64,000 bases of DNA from Geothrix paludis (GTDB lineage Bacteria > Acidobacteriota > Holophagae > Holophagales > Holophagaceae), in NCBI RefSeq assembly GCF_022808815.1, contig NZ_JAKZLC010000002.1, forward strand, positions 248,001-312,000, given 5' to 3'. The notes below the pieces were generated by a model, which saw nothing but the letters and a program-made list of their open reading frames with translations, ran no database searches and was not told the DNA's origin. This document shows positions 51,045-61,000 of the stretch, one piece after another. Numbering within the stretch: position 1 is the stretch's first letter; the number at the start of each line of letters is the position of its first letter. Position numbers and translations under genes: made by a program.

Positions 51045-52492
51045 GCTTGAAAGAACGCATCAGAGACCTCGCCAGGCTCTGCTTCCAGCTGGGGAACAAC
51101 TGGATCACCCTGCTGGGCGTGGCCCTGACGACCAGCTCGGCCTTCACGCTCGTCTGGTTCTGGTTCATGGAGCTGACCAGCCCCCGGGCCGTCCACCCCT
51201 ACGTCGGCATCCTGCTGTTCCTCGCCCTTCCCGCCATCTTCCTCGTGGGCCTGGTCCTCATCCCCGTGGGCATCCTCCGGGTGCGCCGCCAGCGCCGCCT
51301 GTCGGGCGAGGCTCCCACGCCTCTCCAGAAGGTGGACTTCACCCAGCCCGGCATCCGCCGCCTGCTGCTGGTGGTGGGCGCCCTCACCTTCATCAACGTC
51401 GGCATTCTCGGCACCGCGGGCCTCAAGGGCGTGGAGTACATGGACTCCAACCGCTTCTGCGGCCTCACCTGCCACACAGTGATGAGCCCCGAGTACACCG
51501 CCTTCCTGAACTCGCCCCACTCCCGCGTAGGCTGCGCCCAGTGCCACATCGGCCACGGCGCCCCCGCCCTGGTGCGCGCCAAGATCTCTGGCACCCGCCA
51601 GCTCTTCGCGGTGGCCTTCGGCACCTACTCGCGCCCCATCCCGAGCCCGGTCGAACACCTGCGCCCCGCCCGCGAGACCTGCGAGCAGTGCCACTGGCCC
51701 CAGAAGTTCACCGACGACAAGCTGCTGATCCGCACCAAGTACGCCGATGACGAGGCCAACACCCCCTCCACCAGCATCCTCCTGCTGAAGATCGGCGGGC
51801 ACACGCCGAACGGCACCACGGGCATCCACGGCCGCCACCTCGACGCCATGGAGCGCATCAGCTACATCAGCACGGACCACCGCCGCCAGGAGATCCCCAA
51901 GGTTACCTACCGCGACGATAACGGCCAGCTCGTGGAGTACGTCACCGACGACTTCAAGAAGCTGACCCCCGAGCAGCTCGCGAAAGCCACCGAGCGCAAG
52001 ATGGACTGCATCGACTGCCACAACCGGCCCACCCACACCTTCGAGCTGCCCGATCGCGCCGTGGACAAGTCCATGACCAAGGGCCTCATCGCCACGGACC
52101 TGCCCTACATCAAGAAGAAGGCGGTGGAGCTGCTGAAGGTCGAATACGCCAGCCAGCAGGAGGCCGGCTCGAAGATCGTCCTCGGCATCAACGAGTTCTA
52201 CCGCACCACCTACCCGGACGTGTTCAAGCACAAGCGGGCCCAGGTGGACGCGGCCGCCGAGGCCGTGAAGGCCATCTACATGCGCAACGTGTTCCCCGAG
52301 ATGAAGCTCACCTGGGGCACGCACCCGAACAACATCGGGCATGAGGAATCCGTGGGCTGCTTCCGCTGCCACGACGGCAGCCACACCGCCGCCGACGGCC
52401 GCACCATCAAGGGCGACTGCGACACCTGCCACACGCTCCTGGCGCAAGACGAGAAGGATCCCAAGGTCCTCAAGGACCTCGGCATGAAGTGA
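51041..52492 (+). CDS. Membrane-anchored multihaem cytochrome c (NapC/NirT-related)
   Basis: A 483-residue inner-membrane cytochrome that would carry electrons from the quinol pool to the periplasm. Three hydrophobic segments (about 20-42, 50-75 and 103-125) precede the haem region. Haem motifs: FCGLTCHTVM (CxxxCH, near residue 140), CAQCH (166), CEQCH (214), CIDCH (323), CFRCH (440) and CDTCH (460). That makes six c-type sites, the first with an unusual three-residue spacing. The segment PEYTAFLNSPHSRVGCAQCHIG resembles cytochromes of metal-reducing bacteria. CGGAGG precedes the ATG. Partners in the periplasm are not in this window. Confidence 0.88.
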   Translation: MSLKERIRDLARLCFQLGNNWITLLGVALTTSSAFTLVWFWFMELTSPRAVHPYVGILLFLALPAIFLVGLVLIPVGILRVRRQRRLSGEAPTPLQKVDFTQPGIRRLLLVVGALTFINVGILGTAGLKGVEYMDSNRFCGLTCHTVMSPEYTAFLNSPHSRVGCAQCHIGHGAPALVRAKISGTRQLFAVAFGTYSRPIPSPVEHLRPARETCEQCHWPQKFTDDKLLIRTKYADDEANTPSTSILLLKIGGHTPNGTTGIHGRHLDAMERISYISTDHRRQEIPKVTYRDDNGQLVEYVTDDFKKLTPEQLAKATERKMDCIDCHNRPTHTFELPDRAVDKSMTKGLIATDLPYIKKKAVELLKVEYASQQEAGSKIVLGINEFYRTTYPDVFKHKRAQVDAAAEAVKAIYMRNVFPEMKLTWGTHPNNIGHEESVGCFRCHDGSHTAADGRTIKGDCDTCHTLLAQDEKDPKVLKDLGMK

Positions 52493-52527
52493 TGGAATGA
52501 CCGGGAGCGGTCCCGCAGAATGAAGGC

Positions 52528-53193
52528 ATGACCGCTTCCGCCCTTCCCCTGATCGCGATCGACGGCCCGTCTGGCGTGGGAAAATCCACCACAGCCCGAC
52601 GGGCCGCCGCGCGTCTTGGCTGGCAGTACCTCGACACCGGCGCCATGTACCGCGCCGCCGCCCTGGCCGTGCTCCGCGCAGGCCTGTCCCTGGCGGACCG
52701 CCCCGGGCTGGAACGCCTCCTGGCGGGCCTGGACCTCGCCCAGGAGGGCACGCGCATCTTCCTCGCCGGCGAGGACGTCAGCGAAGCCATCCGCAGCCAG
52801 GAGGTCACGCGCGGCGTCACGCCCGTGAGCGCGGATGCCCGCGTGCGGGAAGTGCTCGTCGAGCAGCAGCGGCGCATCGGCGCCTCCGGCCGCTGGGTGG
52901 TGGATGGCCGCGACATCGGCACGGTGGTCTTCCCCCATGCCTGCTGCAAGATCTTCCTCACGGCCAGCCCCGAGGCCCGCGCCCGGCGGCGCTTCCTCGA
53001 GCTCGAGGCCAAGGGCCAGGCTCCAGCGTTCGAGAACGTGCTCGCCGATCAGCGCCGCCGCGATGAGGCCGACAGCACCCGCGCCGTGGCGCCCCTGCGC
53101 AAGGCCGCGGACGCCGTGGAGCTGGATTCCAGCGCCATGACCCTCGACCAGGTGGTGGACTGGATCGTGGCAAGGCATTTGGCGCATCCGTGA
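52528..53193 (+). CDS. cmk: Cytidylate kinase
   Basis: A 221-residue CMP/dCMP kinase. The P-loop is DGPSGVGKSTTARR, followed by YLDTGAMYRAAAL and the NMP-binding RDIGTVVFPHA. The LID-like segment is RRRDEADSTRAVAPL. The length is normal (E. coli 227). Its stop overlaps the start of the next gene (TGATG). The usual neighbour rpsA is not in the window. Confidence 0.95.
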   Translation: MTASALPLIAIDGPSGVGKSTTARRAAARLGWQYLDTGAMYRAAALAVLRAGLSLADRPGLERLLAGLDLAQEGTRIFLAGEDVSEAIRSQEVTRGVTPVSADARVREVLVEQQRRIGASGRWVVDGRDIGTVVFPHACCKIFLTASPEARARRRFLELEAKGQAPAFENVLADQRRRDEADSTRAVAPLRKAADAVELDSSAMTLDQVVDWIVARHLAHP

Positions 53194-53744
53194 TGCCCCT
53201 CCTGGAACCGCTAGCCGAAGCCTGGGAGGCCGAGTGGCAGCCCGTGGGAACCGCCGCCCTGGCCGGCGTCTCCCTGGGTTTCCTCCTGCTCGCCGTTCTC
53301 GCGATCCGCGCCGACCAGGGCTGGATCCCGCTGCTGGACGGCGTGAATCTGGTGTTCCACGAAGCCGGCCACCCCATCTTCGGCCTCCTGGGCTGGGAGG
53401 TCCTGACCATCCTCGGCGGGACCTTCATGCAGCTCCTGGTGCCCCTGCTCGCGCTCGGGGCCTTCTGGCTGCGCCGGGATGCGGTGGGCACCTCGGTCAC
53501 AGGCATCTGGGCGTTCGAGAACCTCCTGAACATCGCGCGCTATGTGGCGGACGCCCGCGCGCAGGTCCTCCCGCTCGTGGGTGGAGGCGAGCACGACTGG
53601 GCCACGCTGCTGGGGCGCTGGGGCCTGCTGGCCCAGGACACCACGCTGGCCCACGGGCTCCAGAGCCTGGGCTGGCTGGGCATGGTGGCCTGCTGGGCCT
53701 GGCTGGCCTGGCGGTGGCACCGGAGCCGGTCGGAACAGGCCTAG
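53193..53744 (+). CDS. Membrane protein with HEAGH zinc-protease-like motif
   Basis: A 183-residue integral membrane protein with about four hydrophobic segments. Between the first two lies NLVFHEAGHPIFGLLG, an HExxH motif at a membrane boundary as in site-2-protease-like (M50) enzymes. A second acidic segment (WAFENLLNIARYVADAR) could give a third ligand, but no NPDG-like motif is present. The function is unrecognised; an intramembrane peptidase or a zinc-binding membrane protein is possible. It is translationally coupled to cmk. An alternative GTG start lies 3 nt upstream. Confidence 0.6.
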   Translation: MPLLEPLAEAWEAEWQPVGTAALAGVSLGFLLLAVLAIRADQGWIPLLDGVNLVFHEAGHPIFGLLGWEVLTILGGTFMQLLVPLLALGAFWLRRDAVGTSVTGIWAFENLLNIARYVADARAQVLPLVGGGEHDWATLLGRWGLLAQDTTLAHGLQSLGWLGMVACWAWLAWRWHRSRSEQA

Positions 53745-53771
53745 GAGCGCACCCCTTCATCCCTTCCCACC

Positions 53772-53809
53772 TCAGAAAAACGGGCGCCTCCCGGCGCCCG
53801 TTTTTCTGA
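53772..53809. terminator. Bidirectional terminator between the HEAGH gene and cydB
   Basis: A 38-nt perfect inverted repeat with an A-run, ACGGGCGCC stem, TCCC loop, complementary stem and T-run (TTTTTCT). It lies between two convergent genes. Confidence 0.9.
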
Positions 53810-53826
53810 ACCATGCAGAAACCAGG

Positions 53827-54873
<1,047 letters not shown>

Positions 54874-54882
54874 GGCAGCCTC

Positions 54883-56217
54883 CTAGGCCTTCTGGGAGTG
54901 GGAGACGGGGCCGTGGGCGATCTCCCGGCCGATGAGGAAGAGCCACAGGACACTCAGCACCACGAAGATGCCGGCGAACCCGAGCGTCGTGAACGCGGTG
55001 TGGCCCGCGTTCACCGTGGGGGAACCCCCGTGGAGCGTGCGCAGCAGGCCGTAGATGAGCCAGGGCTGACGGCCGAACTCGGCCACCGCCCAGCCCGCGG
55101 CCGTGGCGATGTACGGGAAGGGGAAGGCCAGCATCAGCACCCAGAGCATGGGACGCGCCGTGTCGAGGCGGCTCTTCCAGAGCAGCAGAGCGGCCAGGCC
55201 CATGATCGCGATCATGATCGTGCCCAGGCCCGCCATGATGTGGAAGCTGTAGTAGAGCAGCTCGATGTTCTGCGGCCACTGATCCTCGGGGAATTCCAGC
55301 AGACCCTTCACGTTGCTGGAGAAGCTGCCGTAAGCGATGAAGCTCAGCACGGCGGGCAGCTGGATGGGATTCTCGATGCGCCGCTGGGCCACGTTTGGCT
55401 GGCCCACCAGGGTGAGGTTGGCGCGGGGGCCACTCTCGAAGCGGCCCTCCATGGCTGCCAGCGTGATGGGCTGGTACTTGGCCACGAGCTTGCCGGAGAT
55501 GTCCCCCGTGGGGAACGCCACGAGCACGCTGAAGACCAGGCCCATGATCGTGCCCGCCCGCAGGTTCAGCCGGGCCTGCACCGGATGGATGCCCTTGAGG
55601 GTCCAGTAGGCGCCGATGGCCGCCACCACGAAGGAAGCCGTCACCACGGAGGCGATCATGTTGTGGGCGTACTGGCCCAGCGCCCAGGGGTTGAGCACGA
55701 AGGCCCAGAAGCTGGCCAGCTGGAGGCTACCGTCGGCGGCATGGGTGTAGCCCACGGGATGCTGCATGAACGCGTTGGTGGCGATGATGAAGTAGCCCGA
55801 GAGCCAGCTGCCGATCCACAGCGCCAGGGCGGCCCCGAAGTGACCCTTCGGCGAGAGCCTCTTCTCGCCCCAGATCAGCATCCCCAGGAAGCTGCTCTCC
55901 AGGAAGAAGGCGAACATGCCTTCCATGCCCAGGGTCTGGCCGATGATGCCGCCGGAGAAGCGCGAGAAGGCGGCCCAGTTCGTGCCGAACTGGAACTCCA
56001 GCGGAATGCCGGTCACCACGCCCACGGCGAAGTTGATGCCGAAGATCTTGATCCAGAAGCGGGCCGCATCGTTGTAGCGCGCCTCGCCGGTGCGGAGGCC
56101 CATGGCCTTCAGCACGACGATCACGAGGGCGAGGCCCATTGTCAGCTGCGGGAACAGGTAGTGGTAGGTCGCCGTGAAGCCGAACTGCAGCCTGTGCCAG
56201 AAAAGCGGATCACCCAT
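54883..56217 (-). CDS. cydA: Cytochrome bd ubiquinol oxidase subunit I
   Basis: A 444-residue haem-bearing subunit of the bd oxidase, which reduces O2 with high affinity using quinol. Haem and quinol residues appear in FWHRLQFGFTATYHYLFPQLT (haem b595 His), GTNWAAFSRFSGGIIGQTLGMEGMFAFFLES and GWAVAEFGRQPW. The Q-loop is short compared with E. coli CydA (522 residues), as in the CIO-type or short-Q-loop group. The upstream region holds a CRP/FNR-like palindrome, which would fit oxygen or redox control. Confidence 0.95.
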   Translation of the reverse strand: MGDPLFWHRLQFGFTATYHYLFPQLTMGLALVIVVLKAMGLRTGEARYNDAARFWIKIFGINFAVGVVTGIPLEFQFGTNWAAFSRFSGGIIGQTLGMEGMFAFFLESSFLGMLIWGEKRLSPKGHFGAALALWIGSWLSGYFIIATNAFMQHPVGYTHAADGSLQLASFWAFVLNPWALGQYAHNMIASVVTASFVVAAIGAYWTLKGIHPVQARLNLRAGTIMGLVFSVLVAFPTGDISGKLVAKYQPITLAAMEGRFESGPRANLTLVGQPNVAQRRIENPIQLPAVLSFIAYGSFSSNVKGLLEFPEDQWPQNIELLYYSFHIMAGLGTIMIAIMGLAALLLWKSRLDTARPMLWVLMLAFPFPYIATAAGWAVAEFGRQPWLIYGLLRTLHGGSPTVNAGHTAFTTLGFAGIFVVLSVLWLFLIGREIAHGPVSHSQKA

Positions 56218-56333
56218 GGTTTCTCCCGGAATGAATGGCCTGCGACGCCTCTGGATCCCTGATGCGCGGCCAGTATCCCACGCCGGCGCGGGAGGGGCTC
56301 ACCCAAAGAGCTGAAACCAAACGGGAAACCGTA

Positions 56334-56349
56334 GGTGACGGAAATCACA
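56334..56349. promoter_or_regulatory. CRP/FNR-superfamily-like palindrome upstream of cydA
   Basis: GGTGA-CGGAAA-TCACA matches the TGTGA-N6-TCACA half-site layout of CRP-type regulators. It lies in an AT-rich island about 120 nt upstream of the cydA ATG. Which promoter it would serve is not clear. Confidence 0.35.
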
Positions 56350-56444
56350 TTGTTATCAATAGTCTTGAATCGTTATTTAGTCATATTCTATTTGCATCCC
56401 AGCACTGGACCGTTCGCGGTTCCGGAAAGCTCAGGGGTAGGGGA

Positions 56445-56474
56445 GGCGGGCCCGGGGTGGGCCCGCCGTTTTTA
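56445..56474 (+). terminator. Plus-strand intrinsic terminator without an annotated upstream gene
   Basis: GGCGGGCCC and GGGCCCGCC form a 9-bp stem around GGGGT, followed by GTTTTTATGG on the plus strand. Both flanking genes (cydA and OsmC-like) are on the minus strand, where the hairpin has no U-run behind it. It may still stop the OsmC-end transcript, or may end an unannotated plus-strand RNA. Confidence 0.6.
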
Positions 56475-56507
56475 TGGTCGATCTTCCGCGCCGGCTTCGA
56501 CCGCCGG

Positions 56508-56918
56508 TCAGCCCTCGACCACGATCTCCGACGTGATGGGCACGGCCGGGCGCAGCATGGCGGAGACCCCGCAGTAGGTCTCCTCGGACAGCTTCACGGC
56601 ACGCTCCAGCTTGTCCATGGGCAGGTCCCTTCCCCGGAACACATAGCGCACGTGGATGCTGGTGAAGATCCGGGGATGTTCCTCCCGGGCCTCGGCGCTC
56701 ACCTGCACCTCGAGGCCGTCCAGCTTCACGCGCATCTTCTCGAGGATGCTCACCACGTCGATGGCGGTGCATCCGCCGAGCCCCGCCAGGATGAGCCCCT
56801 TGGGCCGGGGCCCCTTGGTGAGCGCCCCGGCACCGGCCGGCACGTCGATGTGGTACTGGTGGCCTTCCTGGTCCACCTGGAACGTCAGACCCGATTCCCA
56901 GCGGACATGGGCTTCCAT
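56508..56918 (-). CDS. OsmC/Ohr family protein
   Basis: A 136-residue thiol-dependent peroxidase-fold protein. The two reactive cysteines are in LGGCTAIDVVSILEK (near residue 49) and EETYCGVSAMLR (near 115), the positions used by OsmC/Ohr and YhfA-like proteins to reduce organic peroxides or persulfides. The ATG at 56918 follows AAAGGAA. It is the last gene of a minus-strand run behind rhodanese and thioredoxin, suggesting a role in peroxide or sulfane-sulfur handling. Confidence 0.9.
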   Translation of the reverse strand: MEAHVRWESGLTFQVDQEGHQYHIDVPAGAGALTKGPRPKGLILAGLGGCTAIDVVSILEKMRVKLDGLEVQVSAEAREEHPRIFTSIHVRYVFRGRDLPMDKLERAVKLSEETYCGVSAMLRPAVPITSEIVVEG

Positions 56919-56929
56919 GGAAGTTCCTT

Positions 56930-57280
56930 TCAGGGGAGGAAGGTGGCGATGCGGCGCCAGGAGCCGAGGTTGTGGACCTCCTTGAAGCCCTTGCGATTGA
57001 GGATGGAGGCGGCGAACCCGCTCCGGCTGCCGCTCTCGCAGCAGAGCAGCACCGGGCGCGCGGGGTCCAGTTCCTTCGCGCGCTGGTCCAGCTGGTCCGC
57101 GGGAATGTTGATGGCCTTCGGGTGCGAGGCGGTGCGGAACTCGCCCGTGGTGCGGACGTCCACGATCTGGGCCCCCCGCTCCAGCAGGGCCTTCACATCC
57201 GCCGCCGAGGCGGAGCGACGGCTCCACAGCAGGTAGCCGATGGCGGCCACCGGGATGAGGTAGATCCAGTACTCGGCCAT
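56930..57280 (-). CDS. Membrane-anchored rhodanese-domain protein
   Basis: A 116-residue protein with one N-terminal membrane segment (WIYLIPVAAIGYLLW) and a single rhodanese domain: AQIVDVRTTGEFRTASHPKA and the active-site loop LLCCESGSRSGFAA, with Cys near residue 80. Rhodaneses transfer sulfane sulfur between thiols. Its ATG overlaps the thioredoxin stop (TGATG), so the two are probably coupled functionally as persulfide donor and reductant. Confidence 0.9.
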   Translation of the reverse strand: MAEYWIYLIPVAAIGYLLWSRRSASAADVKALLERGAQIVDVRTTGEFRTASHPKAINIPADQLDQRAKELDPARPVLLCCESGSRSGFAASILNRKGFKEVHNLGSWRRIATFLP

Positions 57281-57603
57281 CAGGCACCCGCCTGCTGCAG
57301 GGCCGCCAGGAGCGCGTGCGCGGACTGGACGCCCACCATGCGGCTCTGGATGCGGCCGTCCTTGAGGACCACCAGCGTGGGGATGCTCTGGACGCCGAAC
57401 TGGCCGGCCAGCAGCGGCTCCTCGTCCACGTTGACCTTCGCCACGAGGGCCTTCGCGCCCGCGGTCCTGGCGACCTCGTCGAGGATAGGACCCTGCATGC
57501 GGCAAGGACCGCACCAGGGAGCCCAGAAGTCGATGAGCACCGGGTTCTGGTGGGACGATACCTTGTGGAAGGCCTCGGTGGTGAGATGGATGACGTCGGA
57601 CAT
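57280..57603 (-). CDS. trxA: Thioredoxin
   Basis: A 107-residue thioredoxin with the standard active site WCGPC (residues 30-34) and the cis-Pro region SIPTLVVL. The length and motif fit classical Trx1; no signal peptide. It is cotranscribed with rhodanese and OsmC genes and lies downstream of an RND efflux system, so it may be the reductant for this set, not the main cellular thioredoxin. Confidence 0.93.
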   Translation of the reverse strand: MSDVIHLTTEAFHKVSSHQNPVLIDFWAPWCGPCRMQGPILDEVARTAGAKALVAKVNVDEEPLLAGQFGVQSIPTLVVLKDGRIQSRMVGVQSAHALLAALQQAGA

Positions 57604-57655
57604 GGCGACTCCGGAAATGGACGGAAGGAGAAGCGGCTGAAGCTGCCGGCGGGGC

Positions 57656-57838
57656 CTACTTGGCCGCCGCCCAGAGCAGGCCCATCACGGCGCCGTACGT
57701 GATGGCGCGGAGGGGCGTGGCCGTGAGCGGGCAGGTTCCGGTGCTGCAGCCCACCAGCCGCTGGTAGGCGTAGCCCAGTACGCCACCGATCGCGAGACCC
57801 AGGAGGATGCGGAGGGCCATGGGCTTCACCGGCAACAT
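57656..57838 (-). CDS. DUF6132-type small membrane protein
   Basis: A 60-residue protein with two membrane segments around a loop with a Cys pair: YQRLVGCSTGTCPLTATPL. The Gly-Cys-x-Thr-Gly-x-Cys pattern is typical of DUF6132 proteins, which often occur next to rhodanese and DUF2892 genes. The function is unknown; the cysteines might bind a metal or sulfur. The start at 57838 overlaps the preceding gene by 13 nt; a second ATG at 57820 is equally possible. Confidence 0.8.
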   Translation of the reverse strand: MLPVKPMALRILLGLAIGGVLGYAYQRLVGCSTGTCPLTATPLRAITYGAVMGLLWAAAK

Positions 57839-58038
57839 CCCACGCCCTGCCCTTCAGGCACGCCGAGCTTGCGCAGAATGGTGGACATGAGGCACCAGTT
57901 GGTGAGGCCGCTCTGGAGCAGGTTCGCGCCCACGAAGACAGTGAACCAGATCCAGTTCGGGTTGTGGAACTTCGCCAGGGCGAGGCTCACCAGGATGAAG
58001 GTGCCGGCGACAGTGTGGACGATGCGATCGACGTTCAT
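57826..58038 (-). CDS. DUF2892 (YgaP-type transmembrane) protein
   Basis: A 70-residue protein with two membrane segments: MNVDRIVHTVAGTFILVSLAL and WFTVFVGANLLQSGLTNWCLM. This is the transmembrane module found fused to rhodanese in YgaP, here as a separate gene. It ends in a Cys pair (VGCCR). Together with the separate rhodanese gene it could rebuild a YgaP-like unit. Its ATG is 3 nt behind the RND permease stop. Confidence 0.88.
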   Translation of the reverse strand: MNVDRIVHTVAGTFILVSLALAKFHNPNWIWFTVFVGANLLQSGLTNWCLMSTILRKLGVPEGQGVGCCR

Positions 58039-58041
58039 GGA

Positions 58042-61000
58042 TCACTCCTTTTCAGCGGCAAGGGCCGCCTGGCGTTGCAGGTTGGCGGCGTGGCCACGGC
58101 GGGCCACGACGTAATAGAGCACCGGCACGGCGATGCGGGAGAGCAGGGTGGCGGCCACTTCGCCCGCCATGAGGCTGATGGCCAGGCCCTGGAAGATGGG
58201 GTCCGCCAGCATGACAGCGCTCCCCACCAACACGGCGGCGGCTGTCAGCAGCATGGGGCGGAACCGCACCACGCCCGCCTCCTCCACCGCGGATTCCAGC
58301 GACATCCCCTCCTTCAGCTTCAGCTCGATGAAGTCCACGAGGATGATGCTGTTGCGGACGATGATGCCGGCCCCCGCGATGAATCCGATCATGCTCGTGG
58401 CCGTGAAGAACGCGCCCATCAGCCCGTGCGCCGGGATGATACCGATGAGGGAGAGCGGAATGGGCACCAGGATCACCCAGGGGATCTCGAAGCTCTCGAA
58501 CCAGCCCACCACCAGCACGAAGATCAGCACCAGCACGGCGGCGAAGGCCATGCCGAGGTCGCGGAAGACCTCAAGGGTGATGTGCCACTCGCCGTCCCAC
58601 TTCATGATGAGGTTCTCGGTGTTCTCGGGGTGGGCGAGGCCGAGGCGCTCGACCTTCGCGCCGCCGGTGCCCTTGAGGGCGTCGATCTTCTTGTTCAGCG
58701 CGGCCAGGGCGTAGACCGGGCTCTCGATGGTCCCGGCCAGGTCGGAGAAGACATAGGTGACAGGCATCAGGTTCTTGTGGTGGATGACCGGCTCCTCGGT
58801 CCCGTCCTTCACCGTCACCAGCTCCCGCACGGGCACCATGCCCCGGGCTCCCGGAACATAGAGCTGGAGGATCTGATCCAGCCGCTGGCGCTTCTCGGAG
58901 GGGAGCTGCACCACGACGGGCACCTGGCTGGAGCCGCGCAGGACATGGAAGGCTCCGACGGTGTGGCCATAGCCCGCCATGTAGAGCGTCTGGACGACAC
59001 TCGCCGGGGCCACCCCATGGAGGGCCGCCTTCTCGCGGTCGAGCACGAGGCTGATCTTCGGCGAGGTCGGATTCAGGGTGGAATCCACGTCCACGATGCC
59101 GTTCACGCTCTTGAAGACCCCGAGCACCTCTCCGGCCAGGCGGGTGCGCTCCGCGTCGGAGGGCCCATAGACCTCCGCAACGATCGTGTCCATGACCGGC
59201 GGTCCAGGCGGGATCTCCACGAGCTTCATGCGGGCCCCCGCGGGCTTCGAGATCTTCTCGAGCTCGGGGCGCAGGCGCACGACGATGTCGTGGCTCTGCT
59301 CCTTGCGGTCACCCTTGGGCACCAGGTTCACCTGGATGTCGACCATCTCGGCCGCCTGGCGGAGGAAGCTGTGGCGCACCATGCCCACGAAGGTGAAGGG
59401 CGCGGCTTCGCCTGCGTAGACCTGCACGTCCTTGACCGTGGCGTCCTTCAGCAGGCGGCGGGCGATGTCCTGACCGGCGGCCAGGGCGTCCTCCTTCGGC
59501 GTCCCGGCCGGCAGGTCCAGCTGGACCATGAACTCTGACTTGTTGTCGAAGGGCAGCATCTTGACCTTGACCACGCCGAAGCCCACCAGGGACATGGCCC
59601 CCAGGAGCAGGACGACGACGCCGGCGAAGAAGGCCCACCGGACCTTGGGCCGGGTCAGCAGGGCGTGCATGGAGGTCCGGTAGATCCGGGTGAACCGGGT
59701 CTCGGGCACCTCGTCCGGGCCCCGGTGATGCTGGGCCGGCTCGGGGGCCGCCTGGTCCGGGCTGGCGGGATGGAGGCCGGAGGCGTCCGTCTCGGGGAGG
59801 TGCGCCTCCTTCCGGAACACGATGAGGCTGGCCCAGGGGCTGATGACGAAGGCGATGATCAGGCTGAAGATCATGGCCAGGCTGGCACCGATGGGGATCG
59901 GGCGCATGTAGGGGCCCATGAGGCCGCGCACGAAGGCCATGGGCAGGATGGCCGCGATCACCGCGAACGTGGCGAGGATCGTGGGATTGCCCACCTCGTC
60001 CACCGCCTCCACCACCATGCGGGCGAAGGTCTTCTTCTGGCCGGCCAGATGCAGGTGCCGGTGGATGTTCTCCACCACCACGATGGCGTCGTCCACCAGG
60101 ATGCCGATGGAGAAGATGAGGGCGAACAGCGTGACCCGGTTCAGCGTGTAGCCGAACAGGTAGGTGATGAGCAGCGTGAGGGCCAGGGTGACGGGAACGG
60201 CGATGCCCACCACCACGGCGCTGCGCCAGCCCATGGCCAGCAGGATGAGCGCGATGACGCTGAGGGTGGCGATGAGCAGGTGCTCGATCAGCTCATTGGA
60301 CTTGTCGCCCGCCGTCTCGCCGTAGTTGCGGGTGACGGCCACCTTCAGGTCGCGGGGGATGAGGCTTCCGCGCAGGGCCTCCACCTTGGTGAGCACCTGC
60401 TCCGCCAACGCCGTGGCGTTCGCCCCGGCCCGCTTGGAGAGGGCGATGCTGACGGCGGGCTCGAAGCCGGGCCGAGCCGCGTCGGCGAAGAGGACCATGG
60501 GCGGCTCGGATTCGGGGGCGTCCACCACCTTGGCGACATCCGCGAGGTAGACGGGCTTCATGTTCCGCACGCCCACCACGAGGCGGCGCAACTCGGAGGC
60601 CTGGAGCACGAAGCCGGTGGCCTCGAGCTCCGTGCGCTTGCCGTGGTCCACGAGCGCGCCCGCAGGTAGCTGGGCTTCGGCGGCCTGGAGGGCCGGCTGG
60701 AGCTCGCCGATGGACATGTTGAGGGATCGGAGACGGTCGGGATCCGGTTCGATGCGCACCATGCGGCGGGCGCCGCCGACCACCTTCACCTGGGCGGTGT
60801 TCGGCACGTCGGACAACTCGCGCGCCAGGACCTCGCCGACCTGGCGGAGCTGGCCGGGCGTCTGCCCGGAGCCGGCCTCGCCATGGAGCGTGAGCACCAG
60901 GAAGGGCACGTCGTCGATGGTCTGGAGCTTGATGATGGGCTTCATGGCCCCGGGCGGCAGGATCTGCGGATTGGCCGCCAGCTCCTGGTAGATCTTCACC

